A stretch of DNA of 64,000 nucleotides from NCBI GenBank assembly GCA_910577955.1, contig CAJTNC010000001.1:201562-265561 (forward strand), read 5' to 3'. The translations under genes were made by a program, and so were the position numbers. How positions within the stretch are numbered: position 1 is the stretch's first letter; each line of letters starts with the position of its first letter. The DNA is from an uncultured Lachnospiraceae bacterium (GTDB taxonomy: Bacteria > Bacillota > Clostridia > Lachnospirales > Lachnospiraceae). The notes under the pieces are model-generated. The model had not been told where the DNA came from. It made no database searches and saw only the letters and a program-made list of their open reading frames with translations. Positions 34,153 to 42,538 of this stretch are shown here, piece after piece.

Positions 34153-34762
34153 TTCTTCCCTTCGAGAGCGTGTGGATCTTTTCCGCCTGTTCTTTAAGTT
34201 TCGGCAGCTTATCTGTTTCCCCGGATTCCAGATATAGTTTGATCAGACGTTCGTAGGTGGCGGAAATATCGCTTCCGACGGAAACCGCATAGGCAAGAAT
34301 GGCTTTGGCCGCCTGCTTTCTCTCCTCCTCGGGACAGATCTGTGCGGCCTCCCCCCAGTTTTGCAGTAAAAAAGCGGCCCATTCCTGAAGCAGGGTGATC
34401 AGTTCTTCAAAATGCCTGTCAAACTCGGTGAGCAGATTGATATTCGGCGCGCCGTAGGCAAGTTTTAAGTCGGTGTTGGAATATCCTGCGAAATTGACGA
34501 TCTTTTGTTCGGAGAGTTCCCGCAGCTTCTCATGAAAAGCCTGTATTTCCGGCAGTTCGGCAAGAATATCCAGAGGCAGAGAGTTTAGAGGTACCGCGAT
34601 ATAGTCTAACGTTTCTAAGGGTTTTCGTCTGGTGGAATTGGCGAGACGTTCCCGCTCCCAGAAGTTGTCTATATATTTTTTTTCATTTTTCGCTCTTTTT
34701 TTCAAGGAAAAAGAAAACAAAAAACCAAAAACGATAAAACTTGCAAAAAAAGGGTATTTCAT
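34112..34762 (-). CDS. Hypothetical membrane-anchored helical protein
   Basis: A 216-residue protein with a short N-terminal hydrophobic segment (residues 4-19) followed by a basic stretch and an all-helical, leucine- and glutamate-rich domain with no recognised family. Residues 105-205 have the feel of paired helices (YERLIKLYLESGETDKLPKL), but I cannot name a repeat type. The ribosome site is weak. The last 41 bases overlap the convergent transporter gene, an arrangement that could give antisense effects. Codon use is like the neighbours, so I consider it real. Confidence 0.6.
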   Translation of the reverse strand: MKYPFFASFIVFGFLFSFSLKKRAKNEKKYIDNFWERERLANSTRRKPLETLDYIAVPLNSLPLDILAELPEIQAFHEKLRELSEQKIVNFAGYSNTDLKLAYGAPNINLLTEFDRHFEELITLLQEWAAFLLQNWGEAAQICPEEERKQAAKAILAYAVSVGSDISATYERLIKLYLESGETDKLPKLKEQAEKIHTLSKGRIIAMIENAQNQEF

Positions 34763-34866
34763 ATATAATTATCCCAAATATAAGAGGAATCCTTTCTGCA
34801 TATTTCCGCAGGCTGCGGATAGCTTTAACGGCAGGCGGCGCATTTCCCCAGACAGGAGTAAATGAC

Positions 34867-34968
34867 ATGTTCAATAATCACAAAAAATCAGTTCGTATTA
34901 TCTCAGGCGTTATTATCATTCTGCTGGTGTTAGCTATGCTGGCGTCGATGCTCATGTATCTTTTATAG
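34867..34968 (+). CDS. Small single-helix membrane protein, Prli42-like
   Basis: A 33-residue peptide: a short polar, basic head (FNNHKKSVR) and one membrane helix reaching the C-terminus. CAGGAG lies eight bases before the ATG. Size and layout resemble Prli42, the tiny membrane anchor known from Bacillota, but so short a sequence gives little for homology. Longer in-frame starts upstream have no ribosome site. A VanW-family gene starts 55 bases downstream and may be co-transcribed. Confidence 0.55.
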   Translation: MFNNHKKSVRIISGVIIILLVLAMLASMLMYLL

Positions 34969-35023
34969 TATAATAGGTAACCGCTCAAAAATGCAATAAG
35001 ATTTAGAGAAATAGGTGATCAGA

Positions 35024-36553
35024 TTGAAAAATTGGCGAAAGAAAATATGGATAGCGGCGATGGCCGGAGTCTGCATGATGAGCGCAGGGCTGAGCGCACA
35101 GGCTGCGGAAAAAAATTGTAAGATCGAGGAGGGTGTGTCGATCGGGGATGTGGATGTCTCCGGTCTGAGTGTTACGGAGGCGGAAGACAAACTGGAAGCC
35201 TTTGTGGATTCTCTGCAGGGCGTACCGATCACGCTGCGTTTGGCGGGCGGTCAGGATACGGTTGGCACGGCGGGGGAGTTTGGCCTTGTCTGGGAAAATG
35301 ACGGGGCGCTGGAGGAAGCCGCCATGCTCGGAAAACGCGGCAATGTGGTACAGCGCTATAAAGCGCTTGCCGATCTAAAGAGCGCAGGACATAACTATCC
35401 GCTGCATATTTCGGCCGACGCAGATCTGGTGGAGAGCATTTTGAATTCTATGAGCGAGACTTATAATCAGGAGGCTGTGGAAGCGTCTTTGACAAAGACA
35501 GAGAGCGGCTTTCAGATTACCGAGGGTCAGACCGGCCATGTGCTTGATGTGCCTAAGTCCAGAGAAGCGATCCTGAACTATCTGCAAAACAGTTGGGATT
35601 ATGCCAGCGCATCCATCGATCTGGTTGTGACGCTGGAGGAACCCAGGGGGAATGCGGAGACGTTAGGGAAGGTGAAGGACGTGTTGGGAACTGCCACGAC
35701 GGCGTATAAGTCTTCCGGGCCATCCCGCGTGACGAACATTAAAACCGGCTGCGGGCATTTAAACGGCATTACGCTCTATCCGGGAGAACAGTGTTCTGTT
35801 CTGGAATGCATTACACCGTTTTCTACGGCCAACGGTTATGAACTGGCGGGTTCTTATCTGAACGGTCAGGTGGTGGAAAGTTTGGGCGGCGGTATCTGTC
35901 AGGTATCGACCACGCTTTATAATGCGATCCTGAATGCGGAGCTGCAGGTAGACGAGCGAAGCAACCACTCGATGATCGTGAGTTATGTGGAACCTTCGGA
36001 GGATGCGGCGATTTCAGAGTCCGGCGGGAAGGATTTCAAATTTACAAATAACAAGGAGTATCCGATTTATATAGAAGGGATCACGACATCCGACAAGACG
36101 ATCACATTTACGATCTACGGCGTGGAGGACAGACCGGCAAACAGGGAAGTGATTTATATCAGCGAAGTGTTGGAGAAAAACGTGCCGCCTGCGGAAAAGA
36201 TCATACCGACCGGAGATCCCGTCGGTTATGTGAGCGTGCAGTCCGTGCATATCGGCTACAAGGCGCGGTTGTGGAAAGTGGTGAAAGAGAACGGCGTGGA
36301 GATCAGCAGGGAACAGGTAAACAGCAGTTCTTATGCGGCGGTTCCGAGGACGGCGACTGTCGGCACTGCCACGGCGGATCCCATTGCGGCTGCCCAGATC
36401 CAAGAGGCGATCGCCAGCGGGAGCATCGATCAGGTGAAAGCGGTGGCCGGAGCGATTCTGGCACAGCAGGCGGCAGCTGCCGCCGCACAGGAGCAGCAGC
36501 CGGTCCCGCCGGCTATAACCGAAGACGCCGGGACAGGTGCGCTGGATGGCTGA
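35024..36553 (+). CDS. Exported VanW-family protein with peptidoglycan-binding-like domain
   Basis: A 509-residue secreted protein. A basic signal peptide (residues 1 to about 28, ending SAQAA) is followed by a PG_binding_4-type domain, then the VanW domain (residues about 230-370) with LYPGEQCSVL and the typical GGGICQVSTTLYNA and NHSMIVSYV. The C-terminal part has a G5-like segment and an Ala/Gln-rich tail. I prefer TTG at 35024, five bases after AGGTGA, over the GTG at 35015 that lies inside that site. It probably acts at the cell wall; VanW itself has no settled biochemical role. Confidence 0.82.
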   Translation: MKNWRKKIWIAAMAGVCMMSAGLSAQAAEKNCKIEEGVSIGDVDVSGLSVTEAEDKLEAFVDSLQGVPITLRLAGGQDTVGTAGEFGLVWENDGALEEAAMLGKRGNVVQRYKALADLKSAGHNYPLHISADADLVESILNSMSETYNQEAVEASLTKTESGFQITEGQTGHVLDVPKSREAILNYLQNSWDYASASIDLVVTLEEPRGNAETLGKVKDVLGTATTAYKSSGPSRVTNIKTGCGHLNGITLYPGEQCSVLECITPFSTANGYELAGSYLNGQVVESLGGGICQVSTTLYNAILNAELQVDERSNHSMIVSYVEPSEDAAISESGGKDFKFTNNKEYPIYIEGITTSDKTITFTIYGVEDRPANREVIYISEVLEKNVPPAEKIIPTGDPVGYVSVQSVHIGYKARLWKVVKENGVEISREQVNSSSYAAVPRTATVGTATADPIAAAQIQEAIASGSIDQVKAVAGAILAQQAAAAAAQEQQPVPPAITEDAGTGALDG

Positions 36554-36608
36554 CGGTTTCTTTGCAGGCTTCGAAGGTCCTGATCGGATGAGTGAAAAGG
36601 AAAGACGC

Positions 36609-37133
36609 ATGAAGTTTGGCGATATGGATATTGTGATGACAGGATTTGCAGGCCTTAGGGGTTCCGTGATTCTGGCGCATGAAAAATATGATCTGCTGCT
36701 GAAGCGGTATCCGGCGCTGTTTTTAGAGGGGGCAAAAGAACAAAAAAATCTTTTGCGGCAGATTCCGGAGAACGGAGCGGAAGATATTGCAGGGAGGTAT
36801 CTCCTCTCGGAAGGAGGCGTTTTTGCAGGGCTATGGAATCTGGGAAAGGCCGCAGGCGTCGGCCTGAAAATATATTTGAAAAAGATTCCGTTGAAACAGG
36901 AAACAGTGGAGATCTGCAATTTTTTTGATGTAAACCCATACCAGATGCAGTCGGAGGGAAGCTGTCTGTTGCTTGCGAAGAATGGCTATAGGCTGAAAAA
37001 CAGGCTGCAGGCTGAAGGAATCTTTTCGGAGATCATCGGTTTCACAACGGAGGATAATGACAGGGTTGTCATAAATGGAGAGGAAATGCGTTATCTGGAA
37101 AAGCATTATGAGGATGCCCTTAGCGGGTTGTGA
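36609..37133 (+). CDS. Stand-alone AIR-synthase-related C-terminal domain protein
   Basis: A 174-residue protein resembling only the C-terminal half of AIR synthase-related (HypE/PurM-like) proteins: VMTGFAGLRGSVILAHEKY, SEGGVFAGLWNLGKAAGVG, IPLKQETVEICNFFDVNPY and NDRVVINGEE. The N-terminal ATP-binding half of that family is missing. The start at 36609 has AAGGA seven bases upstream; in-frame ATGs at 36588 and 36537 are possible, the latter overlapping the VanW gene. Without the first half it cannot form the usual ATP site alone. It may be a deletion product or a specialised partner protein. Confidence 0.65.
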   Translation: MKFGDMDIVMTGFAGLRGSVILAHEKYDLLLKRYPALFLEGAKEQKNLLRQIPENGAEDIAGRYLLSEGGVFAGLWNLGKAAGVGLKIYLKKIPLKQETVEICNFFDVNPYQMQSEGSCLLLAKNGYRLKNRLQAEGIFSEIIGFTTEDNDRVVINGEEMRYLEKHYEDALSGL

Positions 37134-37136
37134 GGT

Positions 37137-37321
37137 TATACTATTTGGCTGAAAATTACTGACGTCCGGATGAAAGTATCTCTTATGCAACACGCTTTCG
37201 CTCCGGGCTAAACGCAGCGGATACTAGGCTCGAAAGTACCTCGCCAAGTACCGGCGTTTAGCAGGGGTGCTGCAGAGATATTTTTATCCGGACGAGAGAG
37301 GATTTTAGCGAAATAGTATTG
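37137..37321 (-). repeat. Large imperfect inverted repeat, dispersed intergenic element
   Basis: A roughly 185-base gap filled by one palindromic element. Its ends match in inverted orientation (ATACTATTTGGCTGAAAAT at the left, the complement of ATTTTAGCGAAATAGTAT at the right). Inner pairs are GTCCGGAT with ATCCGGAC, GTATCTCT with AGAGATAT, and GCTAAACGC with GCGTTTAGC. It could fold into one long branched hairpin on either strand. Part of it recurs at 1-105 in opposite orientation. No coding potential is seen. Terminal inverted repeats would fit a small non-autonomous element; the conserved inner loop would fit a structured RNA. Confidence 0.75.
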
Positions 37322-37373
37322 ACCGCTACATAGTAAGGGCAATGGAGAATATTAAAAGAAGGAAGGAATTGTC

Positions 37374-37856
37374 ATGAGAGAGCAATTACTGAGAATTATT
37401 GAGAAAAACAGCCGTATCGATTTAAAAGAGCTGGCGGTTATCTTGGGAGTGGAAGAGGCTGCCATTATTGAGGAGCTGCAGAAATGTGAGGCCGAGGGAG
37501 TGATCTGCGGCTATCACACGATGATCGACTGGGATAAGGTGGGCGTGGAGAAAGTGTCCGCACTGATCGAGGTGCGTGTGACGCCCCAGAGAGGACAGGG
37601 CTTTGATAAGATTGCGGAACGCATCTATAAATATCCGGAAGTGAATGCGGTATATCTGATCTCCGGCGGCTACGATCTCTTGGTATCTCTCGAGGGGAAG
37701 ACGCTGCGGGAAGTGTCGGCGTTTGTATCCGATAAATTGTCAACGCTGGAAACGGTGATCAGTACGGCGACACATTTCATTTTGAAGAAATACAAAGATC
37801 ACGGAACGATTTTGGAAAAGAAATATGAAGATACGAGAGAGAAGGTGACACCGTGA
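37374..37856 (+). CDS. Lrp/AsnC-family transcriptional regulator
   Basis: A 160-residue regulator with an N-terminal winged helix (LLRIIEKNSRIDLKELAVIL, residues 5-50) and a C-terminal RAM/AsnC ligand domain (about 65-150; SALIEVRVTP, VNAVYLISGGYDLLV). AGGAAGGAA precedes the ATG. Its stop overlaps the start of the aminotransferase gene by four bases, so it probably senses an amino acid and controls this pair. Confidence 0.9.
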   Translation: MREQLLRIIEKNSRIDLKELAVILGVEEAAIIEELQKCEAEGVICGYHTMIDWDKVGVEKVSALIEVRVTPQRGQGFDKIAERIYKYPEVNAVYLISGGYDLLVSLEGKTLREVSAFVSDKLSTLETVISTATHFILKKYKDHGTILEKKYEDTREKVTP

Positions 37857-39040
37857 GAAATCCGTTAGCTGAAAGAGTCGTCGATATTCCGTTTTCGGGA
37901 ATCCGAAAATTTTTTGATATTGTGAGCGAGATGCCGGAAGCTATTTCGTTGGGAGTGGGTGAGCCGGATTTTGACACGCCGTGGCATATCAGGGATGAAG
38001 GTATCTATTCGTTGGAAAAGGGGCGCACCTTCTATACTTCCAATTCCGGCTTAAAGGAATTGAGGCAGGAGATCGCCAATTATATGAAGAGGCGGCAGAA
38101 TCTGGAATACGACGCGATGAAAGAAGTTCTGATCACGGTGGGCGGTTCCGAGGCCATCGACATCGGAATGCGGGTGATGTTAAATCCGGGGGAGGAAGTG
38201 CTGATCCCTCAGCCCAGCTATGTATCCTATGAGCCCTGTGTGACACTGGCGGGGGGCGTTCCTGTCATCATCGATTTAAAGCAGGAGAATGAGTTCCGTC
38301 TGACCGCGCAGGAGCTGCTCGATGCAATCACAGAAAAGACAAAGATTTTGGTGCTGCCATTTCCGAATAACCCCACGGGCGCTATTCTGGAGGAGAGGGA
38401 TCTGCAGGAGATAGCAAAGGTCTGCGTGGAGAAAGACATTTTTGTGATGTCCGATGAGATATATGCGGAGCTGACCTATAAGGAAAGGCATATTTCCATC
38501 GCACAGATGCCCGGTATGAAGGAGAGGACGATCCTGATCAACGGATTTTCCAAAGCATACGCGATGACAGGCTGGCGTCTGGGTTATGCCTGCGGACCGG
38601 CTGCCGTCATCGAGCAGATGCTGAAGGTGCACCAGTATGCGATCATGTGTGCGCCTACCACAAGCCAGTATGCGGCGGTGGAGGCTTTAAAAAACGGAGA
38701 TGAGGATGTGCGGGAGATGCGGGAGGCTTATAATCAGCGCCGCCGCTATCTGGTGCATGCGTTCCGGGAGATGGGATTAGAGTGTTTTGAGCCTTTTGGC
38801 GCGTTTTACATATTTCCCTCCATTCAGGAGTTTGGGATGACAAGCGATGAGTTTGCCACGAGATTTTTGATGGAAGAGAAGGTGGCGGTGGTGCCGGGGA
38901 CTGCTTTCGGCGCCTGCGGAGAAGGATTCCTTCGGATATCCTACGCCTATTCGTTAGAGAATCTGAAAGTAGCTATCGGACGGTTTCAGCATTTTGTGGA
39001 ACGGCTGCGGAAGGAAAAGGGCAGTACAAAGGGACAGTGA
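37853..39040 (+). CDS. Class I/II PLP-dependent aminotransferase
   Basis: A 395-residue fold-type I aminotransferase of the aspartate/PatA-like group. The Schiff-base lysine is K234 in NGFSKAYAMTGWRLGY. Cofactor-contact segments VGGSEAIDIGM, PFPNNPTGA and MSDEIYAEL are present, and the C-terminal arginine that binds the substrate carboxylate is in FLRISYA. The start is GTG 37853, coupled to the upstream Lrp-type gene. Likely a broad amino acid or aromatic aminotransferase; the substrate cannot be read from sequence alone. Confidence 0.9.
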   Translation: MRNPLAERVVDIPFSGIRKFFDIVSEMPEAISLGVGEPDFDTPWHIRDEGIYSLEKGRTFYTSNSGLKELRQEIANYMKRRQNLEYDAMKEVLITVGGSEAIDIGMRVMLNPGEEVLIPQPSYVSYEPCVTLAGGVPVIIDLKQENEFRLTAQELLDAITEKTKILVLPFPNNPTGAILEERDLQEIAKVCVEKDIFVMSDEIYAELTYKERHISIAQMPGMKERTILINGFSKAYAMTGWRLGYACGPAAVIEQMLKVHQYAIMCAPTTSQYAAVEALKNGDEDVREMREAYNQRRRYLVHAFREMGLECFEPFGAFYIFPSIQEFGMTSDEFATRFLMEEKVAVVPGTAFGACGEGFLRISYAYSLENLKVAIGRFQHFVERLRKEKGSTKGQ

Positions 39041-39087
39041 GCATACGTTGTCCGCAAAAGTTCCGATAAAAGATGAGGACATAGACG

Positions 39088-39582
39088 ATGCACATCATAT
39101 TACACCAGCCGGAAATACCGGCGAATACGGGGAATATCGGCAGAACCTGCGTTGCAACAGGCACGGGCCTTCATCTGATCGAGCCCCTCGGGTTCCGGCT
39201 GGATGAAAAATCGATCAAGCGGGCCGGGATGGATTACTGGGAAAACCTTGACGTCACAAGATATATCAACTATGAGGAATTTCTGGAAAAACATCCCGGC
39301 GCAAAAATCTGGTTTGCCACCACAAAGGCTAAAAAGGTCTATACGGAAGCTTGCTTTGGGATGGACGATTATATTATGTTCGGAAAAGAGAGCGCGGGGA
39401 TCCCTGAAGAGATTCTGGTGGAGCATGAGGAAGACTGCATCAGAATACCGATGCTTGACAGTATCCGATCACTGAATCTTTCTAATTCTGTAGCTATTGT
39501 GCTGTATGAGGCGCTCAGACAGAATGGATTCCGGGGGATGCAGAAAGAAGGCGATCTGCACAGACTGCAGTGGAACATGTGA
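39088..39582 (+). CDS. trmL: tRNA (cytidine/uridine-34 2'-O)-methyltransferase
   Basis: A 164-residue SPOUT-fold enzyme that methylates the wobble ribose of tRNA-Leu. It has the expected length and motifs: HQPEIPANTGNIGRTC at the N-terminus, MFGKESAGIPEEIL, and the knot segment RIPMLDSIRSLNLSNSVAIV that binds S-adenosylmethionine. The ATG follows a GAGG-containing leader 47 bases after the aminotransferase gene. The gene is chromosomally conserved and not obviously linked in function to its neighbours. Confidence 0.93.
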   Translation: MHIILHQPEIPANTGNIGRTCVATGTGLHLIEPLGFRLDEKSIKRAGMDYWENLDVTRYINYEEFLEKHPGAKIWFATTKAKKVYTEACFGMDDYIMFGKESAGIPEEILVEHEEDCIRIPMLDSIRSLNLSNSVAIVLYEALRQNGFRGMQKEGDLHRLQWNM

Positions 39583-39643
39583 TTTTGACAGGCAACCTTG
39601 CAAAAATGATGATATAAATGTCGGGAAATGGAAAAGCTTGAAG

Positions 39644-39676
39644 TTGACGTTTCGTCGGATGCATGATATCATGCAT
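39644..39676 (+). promoter_or_regulatory. Promoter with overlapping palindromic operator before the MFS gene
   Basis: TTGACG (39644-39649), 17 bases and TATCAT (39667-39672) make a good promoter. The -10 lies inside a perfect 18-base palindrome, ATGCATGATATCATGCAT (39659-39676), a typical repressor site. The start point would be near 39679. The rest of the 39583-39870 gap holds the short reading frame at 39705 and an AT-rich leader with no clear terminator. Confidence 0.7.
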
Positions 39677-39704
39677 ATAGATTTGCATGACAGGAGTTTT
39701 TATT

Positions 39705-39752
39705 ATGGGCTGGAAAATGTGTACTATCTTAATCTTTAAAGGAAATATTTGA
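39705..39752 (+). CDS. Possible 15-residue leader peptide
   Basis: AGGAG at 39692-39696, eight bases before an ATG, opens a 15-codon frame (MGWKMCTILIFKGNI) just downstream of a strong promoter and upstream of the MFS transporter. It could be a leader peptide, the start of a truncated gene, or chance. There is no evident attenuator hairpin pair. Confidence 0.3.
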   Translation: MGWKMCTILIFKGNI

Positions 39753-39870
39753 TTCTTTCCGGCTATCTTTATGCCCTCTTCAGGGTGATGATTCCAAACA
39801 GTTCAATTTGTAAAACGGCAAAACTGTAAAATGGTTTTTACGGTTTATTTGTGGAATGGAGATATTGATC

Positions 39871-41142
39871 ATGAATATAAAAAAGCAGACGGTACTGATG
39901 TACCTTTACGAGGCTGCGCTTGCCTTTCGCATGGTGGACGCGGTCTGGGTTATTTTTCTTTTAGAGAGAGGGTTTTCTCTGGCGGAAGTTGGGATCGCGG
40001 AAGGCGTTTACCACATTACCGGCATGATCTTTGAAGTGCCCAGCGGTATGGCGGCGGATCTGTTCGGCAGGAAGCGGACGCTGATTTTGTCGGGCATAGT
40101 CGGTATGTGTTCCGCGGTTTTTATGACGATGGAAGGCTGGAGGGGGTTTGTTTACTGCGGTATGATCTTATCGGCCCTCAGCCTGAATCTGGCTTCCGGT
40201 ACGGAGGAGGCGCTAGTTTATGACAGCCTGCTGGCAGCAGGCTGTGAAAGCAGCTACAAAAAAGTGTGGTCAAACATCAGTCTGATCGCCAGAACCGCAA
40301 GCGCTCTCTCCTGCATTGCCAGCCCTATAGCTATTATGCTGGGGTTTAAGTATACTTATTATATCAGCGTGTCCCTGTATCTGTGTACCGTGCTTTTTGT
40401 GCTGCCTGTGCAGGAACCTGAAGTGACGGAAAAACAAAAGATGAGCAGAAAACAGCCGGAAACCTCCGGATTACACTACGCAAAGATAAAACATGAACTT
40501 GGAAGAAGATGGAGACAGCATATTCGCGGAACAGGTAATTTTATCAAAGAGAATCCGAAGACTATGGTAAAACTGTTTGCCGATGCGGCGCTCGGATGTC
40601 CCTGTTATCTGATCATGATGTACTTGCAGGAGCATCTTGTAAACTGCGGCTGGCCAAAAAGTTTTATCGGTATCCCGATGGTGGTGATTCCCCTCGCCGG
40701 AGCGCTTGGTACAAGAATTGCGGCAAAAAATAAAAGCAGTCTGCCGAAGGCGCTGCTGTTATGCGGAGTGCTCAGCGGTATCGGCACCTGCCTTGTGGGG
40801 AGCGATGCGCTTGTCATTATTTTAGTCGGGGCGTGCGCCCAGCGGGTGTGCGAAGGTTTTACGGAAATTGCAGTCAGCGAGAATGTCAATCGGGATTTTT
40901 CCAGCGATTACAGAGCGACGTTGGTGAGCGTAGGCAGTATGTGCTATTCGGTGCTGATGATAGCGGCCAGTCCGGCCACCGGATTTTTGGGTGAGAGGTA
41001 TTCGGTGAACGCGGCCTTTTATCTGTTGGGGGGAGGATTGCTCGGGGCGACGGCGGTCATGGGTCTTTGGTATTTCCGGCGCAGGAGCAAAGAAGCGTGC
41101 TGCTTCAATCCTCCTCGTCCGCAACAGGAAGGGAAAAGATAA
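39871..41142 (+). CDS. MFS transporter
   Basis: A 423-residue major facilitator protein with about twelve membrane segments. It has a motif-A-like loop, GMAADLFGRKRTL, after the second helix and a shorter equivalent in the second half. It is of the drug-efflux or unassigned-substrate type. GGAG lies nine bases before the ATG at 39871; the in-frame ATG at 39856 lacks a site. The promoter is about 190 bases upstream and carries a palindromic operator, so expression is probably induced by a ligand of an unlinked repressor. Its 3' end overlaps the convergent kinase gene by 38 bases. Confidence 0.85.
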   Translation: MNIKKQTVLMYLYEAALAFRMVDAVWVIFLLERGFSLAEVGIAEGVYHITGMIFEVPSGMAADLFGRKRTLILSGIVGMCSAVFMTMEGWRGFVYCGMILSALSLNLASGTEEALVYDSLLAAGCESSYKKVWSNISLIARTASALSCIASPIAIMLGFKYTYYISVSLYLCTVLFVLPVQEPEVTEKQKMSRKQPETSGLHYAKIKHELGRRWRQHIRGTGNFIKENPKTMVKLFADAALGCPCYLIMMYLQEHLVNCGWPKSFIGIPMVVIPLAGALGTRIAAKNKSSLPKALLLCGVLSGIGTCLVGSDALVIILVGACAQRVCEGFTEIAVSENVNRDFSSDYRATLVSVGSMCYSVLMIAASPATGFLGERYSVNAAFYLLGGGLLGATAVMGLWYFRRRSKEACCFNPPRPQQEGKR

Positions 41143-42523
41143 ACTCTGTTCCCACCCCCACGGTGCTGATCACGTTGATGTGCTCTCCGTGAGCCATGAT
41201 GATCTCCTTTGTGATGGAGAGACCGAGACCGGTACCCTTTTTGTCTTTACCGCGGGAGAGATCGGACTTATAGAAACGATCCCAGATCAGTTTCAGGTCT
41301 TCCTTCGGGATGCCGATCCCGCGGTCTTTTATCGATACAAAAACTTTATTCTTCTTTTCGGTAGTCTCTATTTTGATGATGGAATCCTGAGGGCTGAATT
41401 TGATGGCGTTGTCCAAAAGGTTGTAGAGAACCTGCTGGATCTTGCCCATATCGGCCTCCACAGGCATTGCATCGCCGGTCAGTACGAGTTCGATGGCAAT
41501 GGATTTGCTTTTGCAGACTACCTCAAAAGTTGCCGCAGTATTTCTGATCGTTGTATTGAGATCAAAAATCGATTTTTCCAGATAAACCCCTTTTGTATTT
41601 AAATTGTTCAGGGTGAGCAGGGAATCCGTCAGTTTTTTCAGGCGCTCGGTTTCGTTGAGCACAATGTTCAAATATTTTTCAAATAACTCCGGCGGAACCG
41701 TACCGTCCAACATGGCCTCCAGATAACCTCTGATAGAGGTGAGAGGGGAGCGGAAGTCGTGGGAGACGTTTGCGACAAACTTTTTCTGATTATCTCCGGC
41801 TCTGGCGATCTCACTGGCCATATAATTCAGCGAAGCTGCCAGATAACCCATCTCGTCCGCGCTCTCCACGGTAAATTCATAATGCATATTGCCGGAGGCG
41901 TACTGCTCCGTGGCGGAAATGATCTTTTTTAAGGGAACATAGACGATCTCCGTAAAGAAGATCAGAATAATGAGCGACAGGACAAAGAGGATCAACAGCA
42001 TGATGTAGGAAATATTTAAAAAGCTGTTGGCCTCCGCCTCAATGGTGTCCATGGACATGTGGATGACGACATAGCCCTGCACCCTGTAGTTATATGTGAT
42101 GGGCGCGAATACGCTGAGCATATCCTGCTCGAAATAACCGAAGAAAGTTCCTTCTATATAGTAGGAGCCGGCGGTCGCCGTGGAGTCAAAGTTTTCAAGG
42201 ATGATCTCCTTTTCGGGATCCAGCATGGCGGAGGAATCAAGGACCATACGGCCGGAGGGGTTGATGATCCAGATCATGCTGTTCATATAGACGGCGAGAG
42301 CGTCGATCTGGTTTTTTACGGTGTCCAGCGAAGTGCGGCTGCTGTAAAGATCTGAGGCGTAAGTGTTGGCGATCTGGATGGCCTCCTTGTAGAGGGATTC
42401 GGCGCGGTTTTTTTTCACATGGTCCAATGTCAGACTGGACACAAAAGTAGCCACCACGACGAAGCCGAAGAAGCCGAAGATCAGATATGCCAGTATGAAC
42501 TTTAAGTAAAGGGTTTTCCGCAT
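41105..42523 (-). CDS. Membrane sensor histidine kinase, HAMP type
   Basis: A 472-residue kinase. Two membrane helices (about 8-30 and 170-195) enclose an extracellular PAS-like sensor domain; HAMP about 195-245; HisKA with H255 in VSHDFRSPLTSI; HATPase with NLLDNAIKFS, DRGIGIP and GTGLGLSI. It is a classical HPK1 kinase paired with the OmpR-type regulator encoded 15 bases upstream. The signal is unknown; the architecture resembles cell-envelope sensors. The last 38 bases overlap the convergent MFS gene. Confidence 0.92.
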   Translation of the reverse strand: MRKTLYLKFILAYLIFGFFGFVVVATFVSSLTLDHVKKNRAESLYKEAIQIANTYASDLYSSRTSLDTVKNQIDALAVYMNSMIWIINPSGRMVLDSSAMLDPEKEIILENFDSTATAGSYYIEGTFFGYFEQDMLSVFAPITYNYRVQGYVVIHMSMDTIEAEANSFLNISYIMLLILFVLSLIILIFFTEIVYVPLKKIISATEQYASGNMHYEFTVESADEMGYLAASLNYMASEIARAGDNQKKFVANVSHDFRSPLTSIRGYLEAMLDGTVPPELFEKYLNIVLNETERLKKLTDSLLTLNNLNTKGVYLEKSIFDLNTTIRNTAATFEVVCKSKSIAIELVLTGDAMPVEADMGKIQQVLYNLLDNAIKFSPQDSIIKIETTEKKNKVFVSIKDRGIGIPKEDLKLIWDRFYKSDLSRGKDKKGTGLGLSITKEIIMAHGEHINVISTVGVGTEFIFSLPVADEED

Positions 42524-42538
42524 AACCCGGCCTCCTGT

